From: Paenibacillus sp. KS-LC4
GTDB taxonomy: Bacteria > Bacillota > Bacilli > Paenibacillales > Paenibacillaceae
DNA: 64,000 nucleotides
Direction: 5' to 3'
NCBI RefSeq assembly: GCF_036894955.1
Contig: NZ_CP145905.1
Location: 3,366,501-3,430,500, forward strand
Positions within the stretch are counted from its first letter, which is position 1. Every line of letters begins with the position of its first letter. Positions 1-8,654 of the stretch are shown here, piece after piece. The notes under the pieces were generated by a model that did not search any database, was not told where the DNA came from, and saw nothing but the letters and a program-made list of their open reading frames with translations. Both the position numbers and the translations under genes were made by a program.

Positions 1-298
1 CATTATCCGTGATCGCTTCCCAGCTGTGTGAATGTCCATAATGATCCATGTTAACAATAAGGCCTGTCATCGAGCCGATAAGTCTGCCGCCTATTTCAGC
101 ACATAGCGCCCCTTCGGGAAAACGGGAAACATGCTCGGTAAGCTGCTCCTTGCTCCACCATAAATCCGAAGGAAATGGTGGCGGGAAGCTTTCGCGCTGC
201 ACGTCAATAAGCGCTGCAAAGTCCTGCTCGGAGTAGCGCCGAATGACAGCCTCTACCGGAGCGCCTTCATGATATACATATAATTGTTTACGAATAAT
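1..298 (-). CDS. GNAT family N-acetyltransferase, N-terminal part (cut by window edge)
   Basis: About 99 codons of the N-terminus are visible; the rest lies beyond position 1. The reading contains the acetyltransferase-like segments FPPPFPSDLWW, FPEGALCAEIGG and LIGSMTGLIV, as in YkwB-like GNAT proteins, which transfer an acetyl group from acetyl-CoA to an unidentified amine. It follows the nitrilase-family gene by 25 nt in the same frame, so the two are probably co-transcribed. No ATG, GTG or TTG lies in frame between the upstream stop and the conserved sequence. A good Shine-Dalgarno (AAGGGA, 305-310) sits 6 nt before an ATT codon at 296-298, and starting there would give MIRKQLYV. I infer an ATT start. 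A lost ATG or a sequence error is the alternative. Confidence 0.75.
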   Translation of the reverse strand, partial: MIRKQLYVYHEGAPVEAVIRRYSEQDFAALIDVQRESFPPPFPSDLWWSKEQLTEHVSRFPEGALCAEIGGRLIGSMTGLIVNMDHYGHSHSWEAITDN

Positions 299-325
299 GC
301 CACATCCCTTCTGCCAGGGGAAGCT

Positions 326-1186
326 TTAATACCAATCGGTATAAAGATCAGTGCGACGGTCCCGCCACGTTGTAACGGAGCCTGCGCTGCGAACATCTTC
401 AAGCAGCTTCAAATCAAGATCAGCTACAACGAGCATGTCGTCATTAATAATTCCTTCTGCCAAAATGCCGCCCGGCGGAAAGGGGATATCATTGGGCGAC
501 AAAATCGCCGCTTGCCCAAAGTTGGCCCGCATAAAATCGACCTTTCGCAGCGAGCCCACTGTCCCTGTCGTCACTACATAAACCTGATTTTCTATCGTGC
601 GTGCATGAGCGCTATAACGAACGCGATAAAAGCCGTGACGATCATCTGTGCAGGATGGGCAGAAAATGACATCTGCCCCTTTTGCTCTCGCCATACGGAC
701 GATTTCTGGAAATTCAATATCATAACAGGTCAGCATGGCAATTGTGCCATACGGCGTTTGGAACACTTCCAGACCTTCGCCTGGTGACATCGCCCAATCG
801 CTCACTTCCGTTGGGGTTAGGTGGATTTTCGACTGACGGTCGATCTTTCCATCCGGATGGAACAGATGTGCAACATTGCGAAGCTTGCCGCCTTCCACTT
901 CTACAACATGGGTTCCTGCCACAATGTGCATATTGTATTCCGCCGCGAGCTTGGCGAACAGTTCTTCATAGGCGGCTGTAAAACTCGGGAGTTTGTCAAA
1001 TGATAATGGCTTGCCGCTGCTGTCACTGATGGACAGCAGCTGCGTTGTAAAAAACTCAGGAAATAAAAGAAACTGTGTGCCGTATTCCGAGGCATTGCGC
1101 ACATAATGCGCGACCTGCTCAGCAAATTGCTCAAAGGAGCTGATGTCGGCCAATTTGTATTGAACGGCCGCTACTCTATATTTCAA
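326..1186 (-). CDS. Carbon-nitrogen hydrolase (nitrilase superfamily)
   Basis: This 286-residue protein has the Glu-Lys-Cys triad of the nitrilase superfamily: E44 in LLFPEFF, K120 in QSKIHLTP and C154 in MLTCYDIEFPE. These cytosolic enzymes hydrolyse amides, nitriles or ureido groups through a cysteine thioester. The length is that of a single-domain amidase, and the substrate cannot be read from the sequence. The GNAT gene just downstream is suggestive, because in Bacillus YhcX-type proteins GNAT and nitrilase domains occur in one polypeptide. Here they are separate, with nitrilase first, though in the same frame across the stop codon. The two-component genes lie upstream on the same strand. 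Confidence 0.9.
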   Translation of the reverse strand: MKYRVAAVQYKLADISSFEQFAEQVAHYVRNASEYGTQFLLFPEFFTTQLLSISDSSGKPLSFDKLPSFTAAYEELFAKLAAEYNMHIVAGTHVVEVEGGKLRNVAHLFHPDGKIDRQSKIHLTPTEVSDWAMSPGEGLEVFQTPYGTIAMLTCYDIEFPEIVRMARAKGADVIFCPSCTDDRHGFYRVRYSAHARTIENQVYVVTTGTVGSLRKVDFMRANFGQAAILSPNDIPFPPGGILAEGIINDDMLVVADLDLKLLEDVRSAGSVTTWRDRRTDLYTDWY

Positions 1187-1203
1187 AACCGACCCTCCTA
1201 CCG

Positions 1204-2559
1204 TTACTTTCGTTGTTTAAATTGAAGTGTAATCGTCGTACCAATATCCTGCTGACTGAATACATCTACCTTGCCATCATGCAAATCAACTATTCGCTTG
1301 GCAATGGAAAGACCAAGCCCCGCACCGCCAGTCGCACGGCTTCTAGCACCGTCGACCCGATAAAAACGTTCAAACAAATGCGGCAGATCACTCTCTGGAA
1401 TGCCTACGCCTCTATCCTTGACTTCAATCTTGACGATTGTTTTCACTTGGCTCACCGAAACATCAATCGAATCCTTACTATACTTTATGGCATTGTCGAG
1501 TAAAATGACGAACAGTTGTTTAATTTTTTCTTTATCGCCATACATTCTGATGATTTTCGAGCTTGTTTTAATCCGAATCGTACGGTGAAACGTTGTTTGC
1601 AGCATGCCTGCCAGCTCGTCAATAGCCTGAACGACATCGAACTGCTCCTGCTTCAGCCAATCCTCTTGCTCGGCTTCGGCAAGCGTTAACATTGATTTAG
1701 TCAAGTTTTGCATCCGTTTCGCTTCCCGGTCAATCGCTTCAATCGCTTCATCCCGCACTGCGGCATCGTCGCGTCCCCAGCGCTTGAGCATATTGGCATA
1801 GCTGGAAATGACCGTTAGCGGCGTCTTAAGCTCATGCGATGCGTCCGCCACAAACTGCTTCTGCTTCTCAAACGTACGATCCAGCCGCTCAATCATTTGA
1901 TTGAAGGCTCTAATCAACTGCTGCAGCTCCGCTGATTCCTCGTGACTCGTCGTCTCAATAACCCGAAGCTTCCCGCTGCGGTCAATTTCCCGCATCGTCG
2001 TGACCATTTGCTGGATTGGTGCTGTCAATCTGGACGTAAACCAATACGTACCGAATATGGCAAACAAAATTGCCCCTGCACTCGTTACCGTGAGAGCAGC
2101 CACTAAAATCTGCAAATAATTATCAAGCTCGTTGAGAACTCTGTTAATTTCCAGCATTCCGACGATTTCGGTCCCATCATACAGCGGAACGCGCGTATAC
2201 AAAATACGCTCGCCGCCCTTTGAAATCATCCCCGTGTCATGTTGATTTTCAAAAGCTGCTGGAAGACCCAGCAGCACAGGATCCGAGCCTGTAATATTGA
2301 CGACCTTGCTATCTGGCTGCACAATACGAATCATTTCATTCACATTATAATATTCACTTAGCAAATCCGAATTGTTTAGCCCTTTGCCGCTTTGGATTTG
2401 CGGATTTTCCAGCATGAGATTGACTTTGTTCGCGATGACGCGCTCTTCGCTTTCTGTCGTAATTTTTATGACATAAAAATAAACGAAAATATTAAACAAA
2501 ATCAAAATAAAGATGAGCCAGAATATCGTGAAAAGCGTAAATCGTTTACGCAGCGTCAT
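1204..2559 (-). CDS. Membrane sensor histidine kinase (EnvZ/OmpR type)
   Basis: This 451-residue kinase has a first membrane segment at about 8-32, an extracytoplasmic domain of about 110 residues, a second membrane segment at about 150-173, a HAMP linker, a dimerisation/phosphoacceptor segment with H242 in DASHELKTPLT, and an ATPase domain (DNAIKYS, DRGVGIPESDL, GGAGLGLSI). It autophosphorylates on the histidine and passes phosphate to its partner. The ATG overlaps the regulator's stop codon by 4 nt, so the two are translationally coupled and form one operon. The signal is unknown. The arrangement resembles ArlS/YkoG-like kinases of Firmicutes. Confidence 0.93.
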   Translation of the reverse strand: MTLRKRFTLFTIFWLIFILILFNIFVYFYVIKITTESEERVIANKVNLMLENPQIQSGKGLNNSDLLSEYYNVNEMIRIVQPDSKVVNITGSDPVLLGLPAAFENQHDTGMISKGGERILYTRVPLYDGTEIVGMLEINRVLNELDNYLQILVAALTVTSAGAILFAIFGTYWFTSRLTAPIQQMVTTMREIDRSGKLRVIETTSHEESAELQQLIRAFNQMIERLDRTFEKQKQFVADASHELKTPLTVISSYANMLKRWGRDDAAVRDEAIEAIDREAKRMQNLTKSMLTLAEAEQEDWLKQEQFDVVQAIDELAGMLQTTFHRTIRIKTSSKIIRMYGDKEKIKQLFVILLDNAIKYSKDSIDVSVSQVKTIVKIEVKDRGVGIPESDLPHLFERFYRVDGARSRATGGAGLGLSIAKRIVDLHDGKVDVFSQQDIGTTITLQFKQRK

Positions 2560-3254
2560 GCGTCAGGCTCCTTGACCATATAACCAACACCCCGAACCGT
2601 ATGAATGAGCTTGTGACGATAGCCTTTATCCAGCTTTTGCCGCAAGTAACGGATGTATACATCGACCAGATTCGTCTCGCCGATAAAATCATATCCCCAC
2701 ACTTCAGAGAGGATATCTTCACGGGATTTCTCTTCATTTTTGTTTTCAACCAAATAAACGAGCAATTCAAATTCTCGCGGCGTCAGCTCGATAATAATAT
2801 CTTTTCGGAAAACTTTGCGCGTACGCAGTTCAATCGTCAAATCGCCTACCTTAATCATATCCGAGCCTTCGGATTCACGGGGGTTTTGCTGGAATATGCG
2901 TAAAATATTGCGAACGCGCGCCAGGAGCTCCTCCATGGCAAACGGCTTCGTAATATAATCGTTAGCTCCATGCTCAAAGCCGCTAACTTTATCGGGAACC
3001 GTATCTCTCGCTGTAAGCAAAATAACGGGAACCGTGTTGCCCGCCTGTCGCAGACGGCGCAGAACTTCAATACCATTAAGCTCCGGGAGCATGACATCCA
3101 GCAGCACAAGCTCCCACTCCCCTGACGATGCCATTTCATAGCCTGTCCGTCCGTCCAAAGCCGTGCCTACTGTATAACCTTCATGCTCAAGCTCAAGCTG
3201 TAAAATGCGGGAGATGCCTGCTTCATCTTCTACTACCAGGACACGTTCTTTCAT
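2556..3254 (-). CDS. OmpR/PhoB-family response regulator
   Basis: This 232-residue regulator has an N-terminal receiver with the acidic pocket (VVEDE at 7-11), phosphoacceptor D53 in LLDVMLPELNG and the conserved lysine in ITKPFAMEELLAR. A C-terminal winged-helix domain contains LTPREFELL and the recognition segment VDVYIRYLRQKLD, ending HTVRGVGYMV. It is first in the operon and partner of the overlapping kinase, and it acts as a DNA-binding transcription factor. The targets are not evident. The 140 bp upstream contain no promoter I would defend. Confidence 0.94.
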   Translation of the reverse strand: MKERVLVVEDEAGISRILQLELEHEGYTVGTALDGRTGYEMASSGEWELVLLDVMLPELNGIEVLRRLRQAGNTVPVILLTARDTVPDKVSGFEHGANDYITKPFAMEELLARVRNILRIFQQNPRESEGSDMIKVGDLTIELRTRKVFRKDIIIELTPREFELLVYLVENKNEEKSREDILSEVWGYDFIGETNLVDVYIRYLRQKLDKGYRHKLIHTVRGVGYMVKEPDA

Positions 3255-3338
3255 CTTAAGCGTTCACCTACCTTAGCAAATAATCCTGCGTGGACACGTT
3301 TTGTACTAATCATAAAGGAATCTTCGATTCAAATGCAA

Positions 3339-3374
3339 GCAAGCCGGACTACTGCCGCTTGCAGTCCGGCTTGC
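3339..3374 (-). terminator. Stem-loop after the ABC-F gene
   Basis: A perfect 12-bp stem (GCAAGCCGGACT at 3339-3350 pairing with 3363-3374) has a 12-nt loop. It lies 25 bp beyond the stop codon of the ABC-F gene. The minus-strand side downstream is only moderately T-rich, so this may be a weak terminator or a 3' stabilising hairpin. Confidence 0.6.
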
Positions 3375-3398
3375 TCATTTTCCTAAAGCGTTACCCGT

Positions 3399-4955
3399 TT
3401 AATTTTGGGCTTGCAGGGACCAGCTTTCGACATCCCAAGTTTTCGTAACCCAATCCTCATAAAAATCAGGCTCGTGGGACACGAGAACGACGGTGCCTTT
3501 GAAAACGCTAAGCGCGCGCTTTAACTCAGCTTTTGCAATGACATCCAAATGGTTCGTCGGCTCATCGAACAAAATCCAGTTACTTTCGCGCAGCATCAGC
3601 TTGCAAAGACGCACCTTCGCCTGCTCACCGCCGCTCAATTGGTTGAGCGCCCGCGTAATATGCTCATTTTTCAAGCCGCAACGGGCAAGTGCTCCACGAA
3701 CTTCACTTTGCGTCATATGCGAAAATTCATTCCATACATCATCCAGCGGCGTCATCGTTGGCGCCTTTGCTTCCTGCTCGAAATAAGCCGGGTGCAAATA
3801 ATCGCCGCGATAAACTTTACCGTCAAGCGCTGGAACGACGCCGAGAATCGTTTTAAGCAGCGTTGATTTGCCGACACCGTTACAGCCTACGATTGCAATT
3901 TTGTCACCACGCTCGATCAGCATGTTCATCTTAGGCAGCAGCGGTTTATTATAGCCAATAGACAGCCCTTCCGCCTCGAATACCGTTTTGCCGCTCGTAC
4001 GGGCCTCTCTAAAACCAAAGGTCGGCTTAGCTGCCTCCTCCGGCTTGTCGATGCGATCAATCCGGTCAAGCTGCTTCTCACGGCTCTTGGCCCTTCCAGA
4101 GGTCGAAGCACGCGCTTTATTGCGCGAAATAAAGTCTTCCTGCTTCTTGATATACTCCTTCTGCTTCTCATAAGCGTCAATATGCTGGGCTTTGTTCATA
4201 TCTGCCATCTCAAGGAACTTCTCATAGTTGGCGGAATAACGGGTCAGCTTGGAAAACTCCAGATGGTAAATAATATCAACCACTTGATTCATAAAGCCCG
4301 TATCATGGGAAATCAGAACAAACGCATAAGGGTACGACTTCAAATAGCTCGTGAGCCAATTAATATGCTCTTCATCCAAATAGTTCGTAGGCTCATCGAG
4401 CAATAAGACCGTCGGCTTCTCAAGAAGCAGCTTGGCTAGCAAAACCTTCGTCCGTTGTCCGCCGCTGAGCGCCGTTACGTCGCGTTCAAGCCCAATCGCA
4501 TTCAGCCCTAGACCATTGGCCATCTCATCAACCTTGACATCGATTAAATAGAAGTCGCCCATTTCCAGCTCTTCCTGAATTTCACCCATCCGTTCCAGCA
4601 GCTGCTCAAGTGTATCTGGATCAGCATCGCCCATTTGCAACGCAATATCATTCAATTCCTGCTCAAGCAGCAGCATTGGTGCAAATGCATCCTTCAGCAC
4701 ATCCCGAATCGACTTGCCCGGCGTTAGTTTTGTATGCTGATCTAGATAGCCGTAGCGGACGCGTGGTGTCCATTCTACTTTGCCCTCATCCTTAAGCAGC
4801 TTTCCGGTCAAAATGTTCATCATTGTCGATTTTCCCGTTCCATTGGCGCCTACAAGACCAACATGCTCGCCAGCCAACAGGCGGAACGATACGTTTTTGA
4901 ACAAAACGCGGTCGCCAAACGTATGGGATAATTGCTCTACTGTTAATAAACTCAT
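3399..4955 (-). CDS. ABC-F family ATPase (YfmM-like)
   Basis: This 518-residue protein has two ABC ATPase domains and no membrane segments, the mark of ABC-F proteins that act on ribosomes rather than as transporters. Walker A motifs are GANGTGKS (36-43) and GCNGVGKS (about 354). Signature motifs are LSGGQRTK and LSGGEQAK, and Walker B segments are LLLDEPTNYLD and LFDEPTNHLD. A charged linker (about 245-310, rich in K, R and E) joins the two halves. Length and sequence fit Bacillus YfmM, a translation-associated ABC-F of uncertain specificity. Some relatives give antibiotic resistance by target protection, but nothing here shows that. It is a monocistronic minus-strand gene. Confidence 0.9.
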   Translation of the reverse strand: MSLLTVEQLSHTFGDRVLFKNVSFRLLAGEHVGLVGANGTGKSTMMNILTGKLLKDEGKVEWTPRVRYGYLDQHTKLTPGKSIRDVLKDAFAPMLLLEQELNDIALQMGDADPDTLEQLLERMGEIQEELEMGDFYLIDVKVDEMANGLGLNAIGLERDVTALSGGQRTKVLLAKLLLEKPTVLLLDEPTNYLDEEHINWLTSYLKSYPYAFVLISHDTGFMNQVVDIIYHLEFSKLTRYSANYEKFLEMADMNKAQHIDAYEKQKEYIKKQEDFISRNKARASTSGRAKSREKQLDRIDRIDKPEEAAKPTFGFREARTSGKTVFEAEGLSIGYNKPLLPKMNMLIERGDKIAIVGCNGVGKSTLLKTILGVVPALDGKVYRGDYLHPAYFEQEAKAPTMTPLDDVWNEFSHMTQSEVRGALARCGLKNEHITRALNQLSGGEQAKVRLCKLMLRESNWILFDEPTNHLDVIAKAELKRALSVFKGTVVLVSHEPDFYEDWVTKTWDVESWSLQAQN

Positions 4956-5204
4956 TTCTTCTTAGCTCCATTCATGCACTTGTTTATGGCATCGTATGAA
5001 AACGCCCGCATCACTTGGCCTTTTCGGCGTTTGTGTCGGTACGCAATACTTGTCGTTTTTAAGGTTATATATGTTTATGCCCGATCTATTGTACCACAAG
5101 AGCTGCTCCGTTGTGCAAAATTTCAATGTGGGCTTTGTCGCTTCAGCCCGCTGCTGCCGTGAGTTGGACAAAGGAAGTTAGGCCGACTGGCTCCAGCGGC
5201 AGCC

Positions 5205-6869
5205 TCATTTCCCGTTACGCTTTTTCACCATTTGGCCAATGAACTCAAGCAGCGGATTAAATGCCTGCTTCATAGACTTGCCAAGCCGTTTGTCTTCCGT
5301 CACCCATTTGCCGCTCCAAAGCCCATTAAGCCATTCAGCTGCTGGCAGCATAGGCAGCACTGCTATTGGCCGCTCTGGCAGTAATTGCAGCCACTGCTCT
5401 CGTTCCATGAAGCGGTTATCCTTATTCGCCAGCCATAAGAAACGCCCATCCTGAGCCTTGAGCTTCTGCTGGAGCGTTTGGAGACGGCGCAGCTGGGGCT
5501 GCTGCCATTTTGCCGGAAAAGGATCGGCCACAATACAAAGCAGTTGACACCGAGACAGCCACTCGCCTGCTGTATGCTCATTGAAGCTTGAAAAATCGAC
5601 GATTTTCACTCCGTGATGCTGCCGATTCATAAAAAGCTCCCATTTTTCCAAGTCGTATACTTCTGGCTCAATACGGACTGGCTTTTGGGCAAGCCATTGA
5701 ATAGCGCCTTCCTGCCAAGTCCAATAATTTCCGAATGCGAGCCTTCCGTTAGCATATTGAGAGGGCAGGAGTGCATGCCATTCCGACGGATTGCTTGGAA
5801 ATTCGGCTGCAATGCAGCTTACTCCCCTTTGTCCAAGCAGCTTGGCTAACGTAATAGCGGCAAAAGTCGCTCCAGCTCCGGGTGACAATGACATTAGGGC
5901 AATCGTTACGCCATTTGCAGCTGCTTTAACGTGACCTTGACTACTGGGGCAGCCGAATGTCGGCCTGACATGATCGCCACCCGCGATTTGAACGATTGCC
6001 AGCAGCTCGCGCTCAACTTGCTCCATATTTGCGGTGCGTTCCACGAGTTGATAGGCGAGCATTCCGCTAAGCACATTAGCCAACATAAGAGAGCCCGCTG
6101 TATTCATTTGACCCTTCCATTGAAAATGAGACTCTAGCCGTGGAACAACGGGCTGGGGCTGATACAGCTCACCCCCGCTTGCCAAATAATAAAGCAGTGC
6201 TCCAAGTCCATATACATCCGTTCGGGAATCACTTTGGCTGCTGCCTTGATACTGTTCAGGAGCTGCAAAGCCTGGTGTACCAAGCTTTTGTGTATCTTGT
6301 CCTCCCCTTGCTCTAACCTGCCTTGCAATGCCAAAATCAATTAGACGTAAGTGACCGCCCCCGCCCTCCAGCATGACATTGGACGGTTTTACATCCCGAT
6401 GAATGATTTGCGGCCATTGACGGTGCAAATAGTTAAGTGCCGAACACAGCTGGAGCCCAAGCTGAACCACTTCGAGCAGCAGCATTTGACCCTGTCGTTT
6501 TTGAAATTGTACCGCAAGCGTTTCTCCATGAATGAAGTCCATCACAACCGCATAAACAGAATGTTTATGTATCGGAAAAGCATCCACAATATGAGGAAGG
6601 TTCGGATGATTTAACCGCACCAGCATGCCCGCCTCCGCGGTAACGCAATGAGCTTTCTCCACTCCCTCCGCTACCGATAACGGAGTAATTTTAATTGCCC
6701 GCAGCTTGCCTTGGAGCTTGCGGTCTTCCACCGCATATACGATGCCCATTCCACCCTTGCCCAGCACCCGAATAACGGCATAGCGCTCTGCTATTATTGA
6801 ACCCGCCTCCCAAAGCGGGAGTTCATGCACTTCTTCACAGATTACTTCGTTTCTTTCCATGTAAGCCAC
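5205..6869 (-). CDS. Ser/Thr protein kinase fused to a degenerate ParA/MinD-like domain
   Basis: The protein has 554 residues. Residues about 30-290 are a Hanks-type kinase: glycine loop GKGGMGIVYA (38-47), ATP lysine K60, catalytic HRDVKPSNV with D159, DFG at 178-180 and GTPGFAAPEQ. It lacks the transmembrane/PASTA architecture of PrkC. The remaining 260 residues begin near 325 with LSPGAGATFAAITLAKLLG, laid out like the deviant Walker A of ParA/MinD/CpaE proteins but without the lysines, and continue with KIVDFSSF and CIVADPFP at the expected strand positions. I infer a pseudo-ATPase partner domain, perhaps for localisation or regulation. The gene stands alone with its own promoter region. 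Confidence 0.88.
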   Translation of the reverse strand: MAYMERNEVICEEVHELPLWEAGSIIAERYAVIRVLGKGGMGIVYAVEDRKLQGKLRAIKITPLSVAEGVEKAHCVTAEAGMLVRLNHPNLPHIVDAFPIHKHSVYAVVMDFIHGETLAVQFQKRQGQMLLLEVVQLGLQLCSALNYLHRQWPQIIHRDVKPSNVMLEGGGGHLRLIDFGIARQVRARGGQDTQKLGTPGFAAPEQYQGSSQSDSRTDVYGLGALLYYLASGGELYQPQPVVPRLESHFQWKGQMNTAGSLMLANVLSGMLAYQLVERTANMEQVERELLAIVQIAGGDHVRPTFGCPSSQGHVKAAANGVTIALMSLSPGAGATFAAITLAKLLGQRGVSCIAAEFPSNPSEWHALLPSQYANGRLAFGNYWTWQEGAIQWLAQKPVRIEPEVYDLEKWELFMNRQHHGVKIVDFSSFNEHTAGEWLSRCQLLCIVADPFPAKWQQPQLRRLQTLQQKLKAQDGRFLWLANKDNRFMEREQWLQLLPERPIAVLPMLPAAEWLNGLWSGKWVTEDKRLGKSMKQAFNPLLEFIGQMVKKRNGK

Positions 6870-6884
6870 CCTTCCCTATAAATG

Positions 6885-6933
6885 CAAAAAATCCCGACTG
6901 GACAGACGAATCTCGTTCGTCTTCCAGCCGGGA
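6885..6933 (-). terminator. Rho-independent terminator of the orphan solute-binding gene
   Basis: On the minus strand a stem of about 18 bp (6892-6910 with 6913-6932, one bulge and one mismatch) is followed by TTTTTT. It lies downstream of the lipoprotein gene ending at 7045 and upstream of the kinase gene. Confidence 0.85.
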
Positions 6934-7044
6934 TGCTTTCCCGCTTATCGTTTAAAATAATAGTAAGCTTTATTCTAACGCTGATTATATCATGCGGGCA
7001 TCTAAAAAAGAATGATGATTTGTGTAATATTCGCTATGAGATTA

Positions 7045-8568
7045 TTACAATCTGCCCGCATATCCCGCATTAATCTCCTGAATAATCTGGTCGCCGCCAA
7101 GCTGCTTCCAGCGTTCTACTTCCTTATCGAACCCTTGCTCATCTAGCAAGCCGAGAATAAAAGAGTTGGTCGCGTTTTGAATAATAATATTCAGCTCTCC
7201 TCCACGTTCATTCGCAGTTGGTGAATCAAGCGATGCGGCAGGGTTGACGACGAGAAAGCTGCGATTATCCTCTGTCAAGCGGTCGCTTTTTTCCCTAAGC
7301 GGATCGCCCTGCGGACGAATAGCAAGCGCTCTGACCCCCATCAGTGAAATAAGCGGCCGTACCTCCTGCTCCCATCGCTCGCTTTCATTGGAGAGCAGCT
7401 CTACCATATCACCATTTTCCAGCTTATAGTGAATGCCTTCAACGCCATAATTCAGCATATAGATGAGCTCTGGGTCAGCAAGTCGGTTAAAAAATTCAAG
7501 AATGCGCAGCAGCTCAGCCTCGGTTTTCACCTGTGATTTTGGGAATACGAATATGCCGTTATGTCCCGCCTGCGACCATACATGCGGCTTGCCGTCAGGC
7601 CCGTTGATCCGGTTCACCAAATCAATTTCTGCTTTGGGATTGCTTTGAATAAGCGACTTATATAAATTACGTCCATCATCCATGTTTCCTATATAAACAC
7701 CCGCACGCCCCTTGGTAAATTCCTCCCATTGCTGCTGCTTGCTCGTCACCGCAAACTGCTCATTCATCAATTTGCCTTCATACAGCTCCCGCATAAATTT
7801 CATCGTATCTTTATAAGCGCTGAACATAAATGCAGGCCGCAGCTCTCCCCCCATCCAGCCCCAATCATTAGGTGCGCCAAAATAAGAGGCCAGCGTTTGA
7901 AAAGCGCCAAACTTCAAATCATTGCGATCCGTTAGGCCGTAGGTATCATTTATGCCATTGCCATCAGGATCATTTTTCGTGAACGCCTCCATCATTTTAT
8001 AAAGGCTTTCCAGATCCGTTGGAGCTTCCAGCTTCAGCTGGTCAAGCCAATCCTTGCGGTAGATGATACCCTGACGGGATAAGTCTCGCTCCCGATAGAT
8101 GCCATATATTTTGTTGTCAATTGATGTATTTTGCAATATCGTTTTGTCCATTGCGTGCAAATTTGAAAATTGGGATAAATAGGGACCAATTTCCCAAAAA
8201 GCACCGGCACGCACCGCGCTCAAAAAAGCCGAATTCCGAATATCCTGAATCGTGACAATTTTGGTAAGCGCATCTGAAGCAAGCGCAATGTTCAGCTTAT
8301 CCTCCTTCATCGCATCAGCAACCCAAATAATGGATAGCTTCGTGCCCGTCGCTTCCTCAATATGCTCCAGCACAACATCGGATGGCGGGCTGTCCGTATA
8401 TTGAACGGCTGTCCACGTTAAAGCAAGCGGAGCTTCCTTGCTCTGGGCGGCCGCACTCTCATCTAGCTGTTGGCAGGAAACCATTACTACAGCTGCTCCG
8501 CATACGAAGGCCGTTAAAAACGATTTTGCGCAGTGATGGATCTGTCTCTTCACAAAATTCATAGGCAA
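7045..8568 (-). CDS. Extracellular solute-binding lipoprotein, orphan LplA-like paralogue
   Basis: This 507-residue protein starts with a lipoprotein signal peptide (basic KRQIHHCAK, hydrophobic stretch, lipobox VMVSC at about 28-32), so it should be anchored to the outer membrane face. The body matches family 1 (LplA/YtcQ-like) sugar-binding proteins and is clearly related to the protein at 14136-15692: both have LSRQGII(Y/F)RKDW, NDTYGLTDR / ADTIGLTDR and a shared C-terminal pattern (FILGLLDEQGFD / YILGNLDAAGFD). No permease genes adjoin it. It is divergent from the membrane AraC regulator 90 bp away, so it may present ligand to that regulator or share the nearby LplBC-like permeases. Both roles are inference. 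Confidence 0.9.
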   Translation of the reverse strand: MPMNFVKRQIHHCAKSFLTAFVCGAAVVMVSCQQLDESAAAQSKEAPLALTWTAVQYTDSPPSDVVLEHIEEATGTKLSIIWVADAMKEDKLNIALASDALTKIVTIQDIRNSAFLSAVRAGAFWEIGPYLSQFSNLHAMDKTILQNTSIDNKIYGIYRERDLSRQGIIYRKDWLDQLKLEAPTDLESLYKMMEAFTKNDPDGNGINDTYGLTDRNDLKFGAFQTLASYFGAPNDWGWMGGELRPAFMFSAYKDTMKFMRELYEGKLMNEQFAVTSKQQQWEEFTKGRAGVYIGNMDDGRNLYKSLIQSNPKAEIDLVNRINGPDGKPHVWSQAGHNGIFVFPKSQVKTEAELLRILEFFNRLADPELIYMLNYGVEGIHYKLENGDMVELLSNESERWEQEVRPLISLMGVRALAIRPQGDPLREKSDRLTEDNRSFLVVNPAASLDSPTANERGGELNIIIQNATNSFILGLLDEQGFDKEVERWKQLGGDQIIQEINAGYAGRL

Positions 8569-8654
8569 CTTGACCCACTTTCTGGTATAATACCCTAGTA
8601 ATTATTGTTTGCGAAGCAGTGCAGCGTATGGCTCGCAATCATTATGGAGGAGAT

